Shown in pieces: positions 1 through 7,731 of a stretch of 33,211 nt of DNA. The translations under genes were made by a program, and so were the position numbers. Origin of the DNA: an uncultured Oscillospiraceae bacterium (GTDB taxonomy: Bacteria; Bacillota; Clostridia; Oscillospirales; Oscillospiraceae); assembly GCA_934573935.1 (NCBI GenBank), contig CAKTMO010000020.1:1-33211 (forward strand). Direction: 5' to 3'. How positions within the stretch are numbered: position 1 is the stretch's first letter; every line of letters begins with the position of its first letter. Under the pieces are notes generated by a model. That model had not been told where the DNA came from and did no database searches. It was given only the letters and a program-made list of their open reading frames with translations.

Positions 1-2
1 AG

Positions 3-98
3 CACTATCCCGGAAGCCTTTGGAGCAACGAGCAGCATGAGCGCCGAATGCAGTATCAATGCGCCGTGCAGGGCTACGGGCGTTCATTTCAACCTTAG
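3..98 (+). other. Open-frame remnant at window edge
   Basis: One frame is open from the window start to a TAG at 96-98 (31 codons, including a Tyr-Pro-Gly-Ser-Leu-Trp stretch). It overlaps the start of the DUF3732 fragment in another frame. It could be the 3' end of a different gene joined here by recombination, or the frameshifted continuation of the DUF3732 gene. No family was recognised and the start lies outside the window. Low confidence. Confidence 0.2.
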
Positions 99-853
99 AG
101 CAGGAACGGCAAAAAAAGCAAGAGGAAATCAGGGCACTAGAAGCAGAGATTGATGGAATCTACCAACAGGAGGACGAAAGAGCACGACTGAGAGATATAA
201 ACGCCAGAAAAGGTAAAGTCGTTGGCCGAATAAGTCTCTGGGTTGAAAGCGTACAGAATGATACGGAATCTGAACAGCAGGAACAAGTTATCCGAGAAAT
301 AGAAAAACGCGTACAAGAGATTGACTCGATTCTAGATACAGACTCTGTGGATGAACGCAAACAATCTGCACTTTCTAGAATACAGGAAGATATGACAAAA
401 TGGGCAAAGGAATTGCAACTTGAGCACTGCGATAATCCTTACAGACTTGATTTGAATAAGGTTACCGTTATTGTAGATAAACCTGAACGTCCCGTTCCTC
501 TTAAGCAGTTGGGAAGCGGGTCTAACTGGGTAGGGGTTCACCTTATTGCCTATTTTGCATTGCAGCACTATTTTATCGGTGCAAAGCGTCCGGTCCCAAG
601 ATTTATGTTCCTCGATCAGCCCTCTCAGGTCTACTTTCCATCTGAGTTTGACGAGAAGAAAACCGATTGGAATGAAGTCAACAAAATATATCAGTTTGTT
701 ATTGACCGGACAACTGAACTTCAAGGACAGTTGCAGGTCATCATTGTGGATCATGCAGACCTGAAAAAAGATTCTTTCATGGAATTTATTCGTGAAAATT
801 GGTGGCCAGACGATAAAAATCTAGTACCGATTGATTGGTATAAGTCAGAGTAA
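59..853 (+). pseudogene. DUF3732 (ABC-3C type) ATPase, C-terminal fragment
   Basis: The 264 residues match the C-terminal part of DUF3732 proteins, SMC/ABC-like ATPases that belong to ABC-three-component conflict systems. Residues 10-50 are a charged coiled coil. An ABC-signature-like LGSGSNW lies at 151-157, and a Walker B strand with its acid (FMFLDQPSQ) at 182-190. Family members are usually around 600 residues with an N-terminal Walker A. Here an in-frame stop at 38-40 precedes the first ATG and no P-loop is present, so the head is incomplete. The gene is AT-rich compared with the GC-rich core genes, and it ends against a broken integrase, which fits a decayed island. No partner ABC-3C gene is visible, although it could lie to the left of the window. 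The family call is from memory of motifs; the truncation is seen directly. Confidence 0.7.
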
Positions 854-856
854 AAA

Positions 857-902
857 CAGAAATCCCAGACTATCAGAATCTATTGATAGCTTGGGATTTC
901 TG
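857..902. terminator. Bidirectional hairpin between DUF3732 remnant and int
   Basis: The near-perfect inverted repeat CAGAAATCCCA / TGGGATTTCTG has further pairing inside (CTATCA/TGATAG). It lies just after the DUF3732 stop, is preceded by A5 and followed by CTTTT. The last codons of the opposing integrase frame run into it. It likely terminates transcription from both sides. It could also mark the recombination edge of the island. Confidence 0.6.
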
Positions 903-1927
903 CTTTTGCAGAGATTTATTTTTTGTCGTGTGCTTGACATACGGGTGGCGCAGATCATGGAAGCGTATCCTTGGCAGTCCTGCCCTTTTTAGAACTCTTT
1001 GCAGCATGTACAGGACGCTGTCCGGTGACATGGGGCCTCCGGTGGGCGATGGGAAAACCCACTCGCTGCCACTGACCTTATGCTTCTGTGCTTTCAGTAC
1101 GTCTATCGCGTCTGCCGACAGCGGCAGTGTGCGGTAGGCGTTTTTCGTTTTTAGTGGGGCCTCCTCTACCCTGCCGTTCTGCCGTGAGATGGCTCGTTGG
1201 ATTTTCAATACACTGCGGTCGAAGTCTACATCTGTCCATTTCAGTCCTAGCAACTCCCCTCGGCGCAGGCCGGTGGCAAGGTCGAGATAGTATAACTCGT
1301 ACACGCCGGTCTCCTTGGCTTCCCGAAAGAAAGCGCTCAGTTGGCTGGCGGTCAATGTTTTCATCTCTTTGTGCTCCACCTTCGGCAGCGCACAGCCCTG
1401 CGTGGGGTTTTTGTTCACCAGCTTTTGCTCCATGGCGAGGTTATAGGCTGAGCAGATCATCTGATGGATGTTGCGGACAGTTTTCGGAGCTAATCCTTTC
1501 GGTTTCTTCTTGGCTTCAATTCGGTCTACCCGACCGCCTTCCAGCAGATACTTGTAGAATTTTTGTAAATCCAGAGAGGTCAATTCCGTCAGAGGGATGC
1601 TGCCGATTTGGGGTTTGATGTGGTTCTTGAGGAAACCTTGACTTGTTTTGAATGTGGATGGCCGCAGTTTAATTTTGGCGTAGTTTTCCATCCAGACCTC
1701 CGGCAACTGCCAACTGTGAAGCTTTTTGCCTTGCCATAATCAATGCCCACATTTTCCTCGATGGCGGTCTTTAGTTTCTCTTTCACTTCTGCCTGCGTCT
1801 TACCGAGAACATTCTTGATGATGGCCTTCCCTGTCTCCGGATTATGGCCGACGGTATAGCGCCCTTCCCACCGACCATCCTTCCTTTTCCTGATGTTGCC
1901 CTCCCCGTTTGCTCGTCGTTTTGGCAT
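873..1927 (-). pseudogene. int: Tyrosine recombinase/integrase, frameshifted and truncated
   Basis: This is a Tn916/ICE-type tyrosine integrase in two frames. The N-terminal AP2-like arm-binding part starts at ATG 1925-1927 (MPKRRANGEGNIRKRKDGRW, with GGAGGG upstream) and reads to about 1715. The SAM-like core-binding domain and catalytic domain continue in another frame from about 1706 (PEVWMENYAKIKLRPSTF) to 873, so a small indel lies near 1706-1716. The catalytic part keeps the first Arg box (ATGLRRGELLGLKW) and HDLRH. It then departs abruptly into a basic tail with no GH(S/T) box and no nucleophilic Tyr. Both lesions predict an inactive enzyme. Its place beside dapF marks the inner boundary of an old island. 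A sequencing error could explain the frameshift but not the missing C-terminus. Confidence 0.85.
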
Positions 1928-2186
1928 TGTATCGCCCTCCTTTGTAACGGTAAACAATAGCAAGTTTCCCTGCGTGTCGGCGGTCAACTGTCCACCGCGG
2001 TGATGTGTCGGAAGAGGCAGACAAATAACGGTCGTCGCCCAGCGGTGTTGACATAGAAAAGAGCGAACAGCACGAAGCTGCCTGCAAGGAAATCTCACCC
2101 CACTTTTGCCCCAGAACAGGACCGTAACAGGCAGCTCCGGACGGGACCAACGGAAAATCCATCCAGCAAACAGCATCACCCAACGC
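1928..2186. other. Gene-free stretch between int and dapF
   Basis: This 259-base stretch lies upstream of the integrase. Minus-strand open frames run through it but are low-complexity Arg/Cys-rich continuations with no Shine-Dalgarno start and no family resemblance. I see no excisionase gene, tRNA end or clear attachment repeat. The only signal is the GGAGGG ribosome site of int at its left end. Confidence 0.5.
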
Positions 2187-2214
2187 AAAACGGAGCCGAA
2201 ACGGCTCCGTTTTT
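2187..2214. terminator. dapF terminator
   Basis: A 9-bp perfect stem ACGGAGCCG / CGGCTCCGT with an AAA loop is flanked by A4 and T5, just downstream of the dapF stop on the minus strand. The flanks allow use in both directions. Confidence 0.8.
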
Positions 2215-2234
2215 CTCTGCAGAACACCTGCCTG

Positions 2235-3068
2235 TTACAGCTCCTCGTCGGTGATCTCGCCCTTACAGACGATATTGGTGGGGCCGGTCAGATAGAGGTC
2301 ACGCACCTGTGCCCCTTCCCGCACCACGTCCACTGTCAGACGCCCGCCGGTCATATCCACCTGCACCTGATGCCCGCTCACCTGTCCCATCAGCGTCAGC
2401 ACCGTCACCACCGAGCCGGTGCCGGTGCCGCAGGCATAGGTGAAATCCTCCACGCCCCGCTCATAGGTGCGCTCATACACATGATCCGTCCCCACGATCT
2501 CGTAAAAGTTTACGTTGGCGCCCTTCGGAAAATCCTGATAATACCGCAGCTTGCGTCCCAGCATAAAAAGCTTTTGCTCGTCAAAGCCGTGCAGTCCCTT
2601 GACCGGCACCGCCACATGAGGGATCCCAGGGTCACCCAGTTCCACATAGGCGTAGTCCCACAGCTGTCCGTCGATGTCCGCCCTTCCGTCCAGCCGCAGA
2701 TGGCAGGGATCGTTGAGCCGGATCCGGTACTGCCGCGGATCGACCCGCCAGCCTGTTACCAGTCCCGCTGTGGTCTCCACCCGCTGCACCTCTCCCGCCA
2801 GGCCGTTTTCATAGCCATAACGGCAGATGCACCGCGCCCCGTTGCCGCACATTTCCCCCACGGAGCCGTCCGAGTTGAAAAACAGCATCCGGTAATCCCC
2901 GCCGCAGCGGGGACGCTCCACTACCATCAGTCCATCGGCGCCCACCGACATCCTCCGGCGGCACAGCGTACGGGCCAACCGCGGCCACTGGGCCGCCTCA
3001 ATGACGCCATCGCGGTTATCGATCACAATAAAATCATTTCCCGCGCCGTTCATCTTCCAGAATTTCAT
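2235..3068 (-). CDS. dapF: Diaminopimelate epimerase
   Basis: DapF interconverts LL- and meso-diaminopimelate in the cytoplasm, feeding lysine and peptidoglycan synthesis. The 277-residue protein has the usual length. Its paired catalytic cysteines are visible: Cys74 in GEMCGNGARC and Cys213 in YACGTGTGS. The N-terminus MKFWKMNGAGNDFIVID is typical of the family. The start at 3066-3068 was chosen over an in-frame start 28 codons upstream because GGGAAGGGAG precedes it and homology begins there. A perfect sigma-A promoter lies about 30 nt upstream. The gene is single, diverges from the TVP38-like gene, and forms the first core gene beside the decayed island. Confidence 0.96.
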   Translation of the reverse strand: MKFWKMNGAGNDFIVIDNRDGVIEAAQWPRLARTLCRRRMSVGADGLMVVERPRCGGDYRMLFFNSDGSVGEMCGNGARCICRYGYENGLAGEVQRVETTAGLVTGWRVDPRQYRIRLNDPCHLRLDGRADIDGQLWDYAYVELGDPGIPHVAVPVKGLHGFDEQKLFMLGRKLRYYQDFPKGANVNFYEIVGTDHVYERTYERGVEDFTYACGTGTGSVVTVLTLMGQVSGHQVQVDMTGGRLTVDVVREGAQVRDLYLTGPTNIVCKGEITDEEL

Positions 3069-3104
3069 CACACAAGCTCCCTTCCCCACCGGTCGTTTTT
3101 TCTC

Positions 3105-3133
3105 ATTATATAAGATACCCCTCCCCCTGTCAA
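3105..3133 (-). promoter_or_regulatory. Perfect consensus sigma-A promoter for dapF
   Basis: On the minus strand, TTGACA (3128-3133), a 17-base spacer and TATAAT (3105-3110) match the sigma-A consensus at all 12 positions. The predicted start near 3098 gives a leader of about 30 nt to the dapF ATG. Confidence 0.92.
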
Positions 3134-3165
3134 TTTGCCTTTGCCCCGCCAATATTCACCCTTTG

Positions 3166-3197
3166 TTTACACACCCGCGGCCACGGAATGCTATAAT
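3166..3197 (+). promoter_or_regulatory. Probable promoter of TVP38-like gene
   Basis: A perfect -10 TATAAT lies at 3192-3197, 36 bases before the ATG. The best -35 is TTTACA at 3166-3171, with a long 20-base spacer. The -10 is convincing and the -35 is weak. Confidence 0.6.
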
Positions 3198-3232
3198 GAC
3201 TCCATTCTATTGATCGCAGGTCTGTACACATT

Positions 3233-3988
3233 ATGAAAAAGAACAAATTATCCACTGCCCAGCAGAAACGGCTGGGCATTATCGCGCTGGTGATCGCCAT
3301 CGTTGTAATGGGACTGCTGGTCTGGCTGGTCGGCGTACCGCTGGTGCGCTTTGCCTCGCAGCCGGAGCGATTCCGCGCCTGGGTGGATTCCCACGGCTTC
3401 GGCGGACGTCTGGCGTATATGGGCATGGTGATCCTTCAGGTCGTGGTGGCCCTGATCCCCGGCGAACCCTTCGAGATCGCCGCCGGCTACGCCTTTGGCG
3501 CGGTGGAAGGCACGATCCTCTGCATGCTGGCCTCCTCGCTGGGCAGTGTATGCGTGTTTCTGCTGGTGCGGCGGTTCGGCCAGCCGCTGGCCGAGGTATT
3601 CTTTTCTCCGGAAAAGCTGCGCACCGTCCGCTTCCTGCAGGCCACACCCAAACGGGACATGCTGTTTCTGATCATCTTTATGCTGCCCGGCACGCCGAAG
3701 GATCTGCTGTGCTACTTCGCCGGACTGACCAACATCCGCTTTCCCGTCTGGCTGCTGATCTGCTCCCTGGGCCGTTTTCCCTCCATCATTACCTCCACCG
3801 TGGGCGGCAGCGCCCTGGGCACTCAAAACTATTGGGGCGCGGCGGCGGTCTTTCTGGTCACGCTGGCCATCAGCGCCGCGGGGCTCCTGTTCTATAACCG
3901 GCTCTGCGACCGGAAGGCCCAGCATAATACCCCCGACGCAAAAGTCGATACATCGTCTACAGCTGACGATGACTCGTCTCACTCTTGA
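3233..3988 (+). CDS. TVP38/TMEM64 family (DedA-like) membrane protein
   Basis: This 251-residue polytopic inner-membrane protein belongs to the VTT/SNARE-associated superfamily. A basic N-terminus is followed by a first membrane segment (about 14-37). The family core lies around residues 70-90 (IPGEPFEIAAGYAFG), then a second core motif (GTPKDLLCYFAGL), further membrane segments, and a Ser/Thr/Asp-rich tail without structure. The IPGEP...GYAFG and GTPKDL motifs are typical of TVP38 proteins, which are linked to lipid scrambling or transport; the exact substrate is unknown. The start is supported by the adjacent -10 box, though the ribosome site is weak. The gene is monocistronic, with a strong terminator after it. 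Confidence 0.88.
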   Translation: MKKNKLSTAQQKRLGIIALVIAIVVMGLLVWLVGVPLVRFASQPERFRAWVDSHGFGGRLAYMGMVILQVVVALIPGEPFEIAAGYAFGAVEGTILCMLASSLGSVCVFLLVRRFGQPLAEVFFSPEKLRTVRFLQATPKRDMLFLIIFMLPGTPKDLLCYFAGLTNIRFPVWLLICSLGRFPSIITSTVGGSALGTQNYWGAAAVFLVTLAISAAGLLFYNRLCDRKAQHNTPDAKVDTSSTADDDSSHS

Positions 3989-3993
3989 CGCGC

Positions 3994-4027
3994 GCGGCGC
4001 GGGAATGTGCTTCCCGCGCCGCTTTTT
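3994..4027 (+). terminator. Rho-independent terminator
   Basis: A stem GCGGCGCGGGAA / TTCCCGCGCCGC with a 5-base loop and T5 lies six bases past the TVP38-like gene stop. Confidence 0.92.
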
Positions 4028-4202
4028 GCGCTTTACACCGCTGAATTTTTAGAGGTTTTTCCTCTGCCGCCTGCTTTTTGACACTTTTTTTGTCAAAAAA
4101 CAGGCATTAGGCGAAATTACCGCAAACGCCTGCAAATTTTTGTAATGTTTACCAAAAAGAAAATCCTTTCAAAATTTTGTAGCTTTTGACCAAAACACAC
4201 TG
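4028..4202. other. AT-rich intergenic stretch with a long hairpin
   Basis: This is the left part of a 321-base gap. It contains an inverted repeat at 4070-4104 with arms CCTG-c-TTTTTGACA and TGTCAAAAA-a-CAGG (13 pairs, 7-base loop of C and T). It also has runs of A and T up to the promoter of the aminotransferase. It is upstream of that promoter, so it is not part of its leader. I recognise no riboswitch. It may be a protein-binding site or a back-up terminator. Confidence 0.5.
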
Positions 4203-4231
4203 TTTACTTTAGCGGGAAAATGTGCTTTAAT
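4203..4231 (+). promoter_or_regulatory. Sigma-A promoter of aminotransferase gene
   Basis: TTTACT (4203-4208), a 17-base spacer and TTTAAT (4226-4231). The predicted leader is about 70 nt. It contains the small inverted repeat GCATG / CATGC around 4259-4285 and a strong GAGGAGG ribosome site. Confidence 0.65.
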
Positions 4232-4309
4232 GGTGTGGGTACGAATTTAGGTGTATCTACATGCCGGATGCTGTGACAGGCATGCGGAAAATTTGAGGAG
4301 GAAAATTTC

Positions 4310-5494
4310 ATGGTACAGTTTGCAAGTAGAATGGACCTGCTGAAGGGCTCCGAGATCCGCGAGCTGCTGAAGCTGACCGCGCAGCCGGACATCATTTCCT
4401 TTGCCGGCGGTATGCCCGCTCCCGAGCTGTTCCCCGTCGAGCAGATGATGCAGGCTTCCGAGGCCGTCCTGAAAGAGAATGGCCGCGTGGCACTGCAGTA
4501 TTCTTCCACCGAAGGTTATCCCCGTCTGCGTGAGCAGATCGCCGAGCGTATGCTGGCCAAGAACAATATCCATACCGATAAGGATCACATCCTGGTAACC
4601 TCCGGTTCCCAGCAGGGCCTGGACTTCTCCGCCCGCGTGTTTCTGAACCCCGGCGACGTGGTGCTGCTGGAGAGCCCCTCCTACCTGGGCGCCGTCAACG
4701 CCTTCAAGGCCTGCGAGCCTAAGTTCATCGAAGTGCCCACCGATGATGGCGGCATGATCATGGAAGAGCTGGAGAAGATCCTGGCCACCACCGAAAAGGT
4801 AAAGATGATCTACGTCATCCCCGATTTCCAGAACCCCACCGGCCGCACCTGGGATCTGGATCGCCGTCATAAGTTCATGGAGATCGTCAACCGTTACGAG
4901 ATCCCCGTCATCGAGGATAACCCCTATGGCGAGCTGCGGTTCGAGGGCGAGTACATGCCCGCGCTGAAGAGCCTGGACACCAAGGGTCTGGTGGTCTATC
5001 TGGGCACCTTCTCCAAGATCCTGGCCCCCGGCTATCGTCTGGGCTGGGTCTGCGCCGAGGATGAGATCCTGGCCAAGTACAACTTTATGGAGCAGGCCGC
5101 CTCTCTGCAGGCTTCCACCATCGGCCAGATGGAAACCTCCAAGTGGATCGATATGTTCGATCTGGACGCCCACGTCAACACCATCCGCGAGTGCTATAAG
5201 AAGCGCCGCGCCGTGATGCTGGAGACGCTGGCCAAGGAGCTGCCCGAGCCCTGCACCTTCACCCGTCCCGACGGCGGCCTGTTCGCCTGGGTCGTCCTGC
5301 CTGACTACATGGACGCCAAGGAGCTGCAGATGAAGTGCCTTGAGAAGAAGGTCGCTTTCGTTCCCGGCGGTTCCTTCTTCCCCAACGGCGGCCATGAGAA
5401 CACCCTGCGTCTGAACTACAGCTGCATGCCCGAGGAAAAGATCGTTCAGGGCATCACCGCACTGTGCCAGACCATTCGTGAGAACCTGAAGTAA
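4310..5494 (+). CDS. PLP-dependent aminotransferase (class I/II)
   Basis: This fold-type I aminotransferase has 394 residues and resembles the MocR/2-aminoadipate (LysN-like) branch without the DNA-binding domain. The visible PLP residues are Asn175 (PDFQNPTG), Asp203 (IEDNPYGELR) and the Schiff-base Lys236 in FSKILAPGYRLGW. The substrate cannot be read from sequence; aromatic, branched-chain or 2-aminoadipate-type amino acids are all possible. It precedes a ferredoxin-dependent 2-oxoacid oxidoreductase operon, so it may supply the 2-oxoacid for that enzyme. The start has a strong GAGGAGG ribosome site. Codon choice (CTG, AAG, GGC with frequent CGT and GGT) resembles the kor genes and suggests high expression. 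Confidence 0.9.
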   Translation: MVQFASRMDLLKGSEIRELLKLTAQPDIISFAGGMPAPELFPVEQMMQASEAVLKENGRVALQYSSTEGYPRLREQIAERMLAKNNIHTDKDHILVTSGSQQGLDFSARVFLNPGDVVLLESPSYLGAVNAFKACEPKFIEVPTDDGGMIMEELEKILATTEKVKMIYVIPDFQNPTGRTWDLDRRHKFMEIVNRYEIPVIEDNPYGELRFEGEYMPALKSLDTKGLVVYLGTFSKILAPGYRLGWVCAEDEILAKYNFMEQAASLQASTIGQMETSKWIDMFDLDAHVNTIRECYKKRRAVMLETLAKELPEPCTFTRPDGGLFAWVVLPDYMDAKELQMKCLEKKVAFVPGGSFFPNGGHENTLRLNYSCMPEEKIVQGITALCQTIRENLK

Positions 5495-5512
5495 GCCAAC
5501 ATTTTCATAATA

Positions 5513-5543
5513 CAGTATCCCCTCCCCTGGGGAGGGGATACTG
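5513..5543. terminator. 31-base perfect inverted repeat after aminotransferase
   Basis: The arms CAGTATCCCCTCCCC and GGGGAGGGGATACTG are perfectly complementary over 15 bp around a single T. No T-run follows, so it is not a classical intrinsic terminator. It may act as a partial terminator or a 3'-end stabiliser separating the aminotransferase message from the kor operon. Confidence 0.6.
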
Positions 5544-5616
5544 TGATTCCACCCCTACCCCGTCGGCCATCCCCCGCACGGGTGCGCATACCTGATCGTA
5601 AAGGAGAACACAGCGG

Positions 5617-6354
5617 ATGAAGAATGTCAAGGTACTCATCGGCAACTACGGCAGCGGAAAGTCCGAACTGGCGCTGAATTTCGCCATGCGCGCCGCCGCA
5701 AGGGGCGAACGTACGGAGTTGATCGATCTGGATATGGTCAACACCTACTTCCGCCTGACCGAGCGCGGCAAGATGGTGGAGCAGAAGGAGATCCGTCTCG
5801 TCTCTCCCAACTTCGCCTGTTCGGGCATTGAAACGCTCTCTCTTCCCGCCGAGGTACAGTCCGCTTTCGTTCTGGACTGGGACAGCGTCATTTTCGACGT
5901 AGGCGGCGACGATGTGGGCGCCACGGCGCTGGGCCGCTATCACCAGGACTTTGTGGATCTGCCGGAGGGCTCGCTGGAGGTGCTGAATGTGGTGAACATC
6001 CGCCGCCCCCTGGCCAGCACGCTGGAAAAGATCCACCGCTTGCAGGATGGTATGCAGGCTCATGCCCGTCTTCAGATCACCGGCATGATCAACAACACGA
6101 ATCTTGCCACCATGACGACGGAGCAGGAGCTGTGGGACGGCTACGAGCTGCTGCGCCAGGTCTCTGACGCATCCGGCATCCCCGTGGCCTACACCACCGG
6201 TAAAAAGGAATTTTTAGACGCCTTTCTGGCCCGTGATCCCGACCCGAAATATGTGGGCACCCCCATCGCCATCGACGTGTACATGCACCGCGACTGGGAC
6301 TCCTACATCGCCTACGGTCTGAACACCACCGATCCCAGAAAGGAAATGTATTGA
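5617..6354 (+). CDS. P-loop ATPase of the 2-oxoacid oxidoreductase operon
   Basis: This 245-residue cytoplasmic P-loop protein of the MinD/CobQ-like class has a Walker A GNYGSGKSE at residues 9-17 and a Walker B-like strand SVIFDVGGDDVG around residue 90. Near residue 125 a VVNIRRPLAST segment resembles the switch region of SIMIBI NTPases. I know it as a recurrent neighbour of ferredoxin-dependent 2-oxoacid oxidoreductase genes in Clostridia, with no established role. An assembly or cofactor-loading function is only inference. It has a ribosome site (AAGGAG) and precedes the ferredoxin gene by 74 bases. No convincing promoter was found between it and the upstream palindrome, so it may depend on read-through. 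Confidence 0.75.
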   Translation: MKNVKVLIGNYGSGKSELALNFAMRAAARGERTELIDLDMVNTYFRLTERGKMVEQKEIRLVSPNFACSGIETLSLPAEVQSAFVLDWDSVIFDVGGDDVGATALGRYHQDFVDLPEGSLEVLNVVNIRRPLASTLEKIHRLQDGMQAHARLQITGMINNTNLATMTTEQELWDGYELLRQVSDASGIPVAYTTGKKEFLDAFLARDPDPKYVGTPIAIDVYMHRDWDSYIAYGLNTTDPRKEMY

Positions 6355-6428
6355 TCCCGTATATCCCCCTAACAGGGATAGAGATATGGTAGAGAATTCA
6401 GCAAAATAAGAGAAAAGAGGTGTCAAAT

Positions 6429-6638
6429 GTGGTTAAAGTAACCATCAATGAGATCCTTTGCAAAGGCTGTGGTCTGTGCGTCAGAGCTTGCCCCAAGGGT
6501 ATCATTGAACTGTCCAAGACCAAGATCAACGCGAAGGGCTATCACCCCGCTGAGGTCACCAACATGGAAGCATGCGTGGGCTGCACTTCCTGCGCTCGCA
6601 CCTGTCCCGATGTGGTAATCCGTATCGAAAAAGACTAA
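6429..6638 (+). CDS. korD: 2[4Fe-4S] ferredoxin subunit of 2-oxoacid:ferredoxin oxidoreductase
   Basis: This small ferredoxin-like delta subunit passes electrons from the TPP centre. Two cluster motifs are visible, CKGCGLCVRACPKG and CVGCTSCARTCPD, giving two [4Fe-4S] sites. A GTG at 6429 (69 residues) is preferred to the GTG at 6420, because AAAGAGG at 6414-6420 is then 8 bases upstream; for the earlier GTG the site would overlap the start codon. An inverted repeat TATCCC / GGGATA at 6362-6380 lies in the upstream gap. The next gene (alpha) begins 12 bases after the stop behind an AAGGAGG site, so the subunits are translated from one message. Confidence 0.93.
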   Translation: MVKVTINEILCKGCGLCVRACPKGIIELSKTKINAKGYHPAEVTNMEACVGCTSCARTCPDVVIRIEKD

Positions 6639-6650
6639 GGAGGAAAAAAC

Positions 6651-7730
6651 ATGGCTAAAACTCTTATGAAGGGTAGCGAAGCCATTGCGGAGGCCGCCAT
6701 TCGCGCCGGCGCCCGTTATTTCTTCGGTTACCCCATCACTCCGCAGACGGAGATCCCCGAATACATGTCCGCCCGTATGCCCGAGGTTGACGGCTGCTTC
6801 CTGCAGGCCGAGTCCGAAGTGGCTGCCATTAACATGGTCTACGGCGCTGCCGGTACCGGCGCCCGTGTCATCACTTCTTCTTCCAGCCCCGGCGTCTCTC
6901 TGAAGCAGGAAGGTATTTCCTACTGCGCCGGCGCCATGGTTCCCGCTGTCATCATCAACGTGATGCGCGGCGGCCCCGGTCTGGGCAATATTCAGGCCTC
7001 CCAGGGCGACTATTTCCAGGGCGTCAAGGGCGGCGGCAACGGTGACTATCACCTGCTGACCTTCGCTCCCGCTTCCGTGCAGGAGGCCATCGACCTGATG
7101 ATGATCGCCTATGACAAGGCTGAGAAGTATCGTATCCCCGTGCTGTTCCTGGCCGATGGTATCATCGCCCAGATGATGGAGCCCGTGGAGCTGCCCGAGA
7201 TGGTGGACTACAAGGTCGATCCCGAGAAGAAGCCCTGGGCCTGCACCGGCTGGAAGCCCGGCGACGATCCCGCAAAGCGCGGCATCATCAACTCCATCTA
7301 CATCGACACCGAGAGCCTGGCCATCCACAATGACGAGCTGCAGGCGATGTATAAGGAAGTCGTGGATAACGAGCAGATGTGGGAAGAGTTCAACTGCGAA
7401 AACGCCGACTACATCATCACCGCCTTCGGCACCGTGGCCCGTATCGCCAAGAGCGCTATTACCGAGCTGAAAGCCCAGGGCATCAATGTGGGTCTGCTGC
7501 GTCCCATCACCGTATGGCCCTTCCCCTATGACGCTGTCAGCAAGGTCGTCAACCAGCCCTCTGTCAAGGCTGTCCTGGACGTTGAGCTGAACGAAGGCCA
7601 GATGCTGGAGGATGTCAAGCTGGCCATCAACGGCACCAAGAAGGTCGATTTCTTCGGTCACTGCGGCAGCCAGATGCCCACCACCGCCGAGATCGTCACC
7701 AAGATTCTCAGCATGAAGGAGGGTAAATAA
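6651..7730 (+). CDS. korA: 2-oxoacid:ferredoxin oxidoreductase, alpha subunit (KorA/VorB type)
   Basis: The alpha subunit carries the pyrimidine-binding and dimerisation domains of the CoA-dependent oxidative decarboxylase that converts a 2-oxoacid to acyl-CoA, CO2 and reduced ferredoxin. The 359-residue protein begins with MKGSEAIAEAAIRAGARYFF, followed by FGYPITPQTEIPEYM and an ITSSSSPGVSLKQEGISYCAG segment typical of this family. Databases often name this branch 3-methyl-2-oxobutanoate dehydrogenase VorB. The sequence alone does not settle 2-oxoglutarate against branched-chain or aryl substrates. A strong AAGGAGG ribosome site precedes the ATG. The beta gene starts one base after its stop. 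Confidence 0.93.
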   Translation: MAKTLMKGSEAIAEAAIRAGARYFFGYPITPQTEIPEYMSARMPEVDGCFLQAESEVAAINMVYGAAGTGARVITSSSSPGVSLKQEGISYCAGAMVPAVIINVMRGGPGLGNIQASQGDYFQGVKGGGNGDYHLLTFAPASVQEAIDLMMIAYDKAEKYRIPVLFLADGIIAQMMEPVELPEMVDYKVDPEKKPWACTGWKPGDDPAKRGIINSIYIDTESLAIHNDELQAMYKEVVDNEQMWEEFNCENADYIITAFGTVARIAKSAITELKAQGINVGLLRPITVWPFPYDAVSKVVNQPSVKAVLDVELNEGQMLEDVKLAINGTKKVDFFGHCGSQMPTTAEIVTKILSMKEGK

Positions 7731-7731
7731 G

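Noticed and set aside
857..902. Hairpin as an integrase attachment site
   Set aside because: No second copy was found in the window, and the position just past the DUF3732 stop with flanking A- and T-runs fits a terminator better; a role as island edge remains only possible.
1589..2227. 212-codon minus-strand frame as a single protein
   Set aside because: Only its middle (from 1927) matches the integrase N-terminus; the upstream part has no start signal and the end is out of frame after the indel.
2106..3113. 335-codon plus-strand frame opposite dapF
   Set aside because: It has no start signals or family features; dapF has both catalytic cysteines and a promoter.
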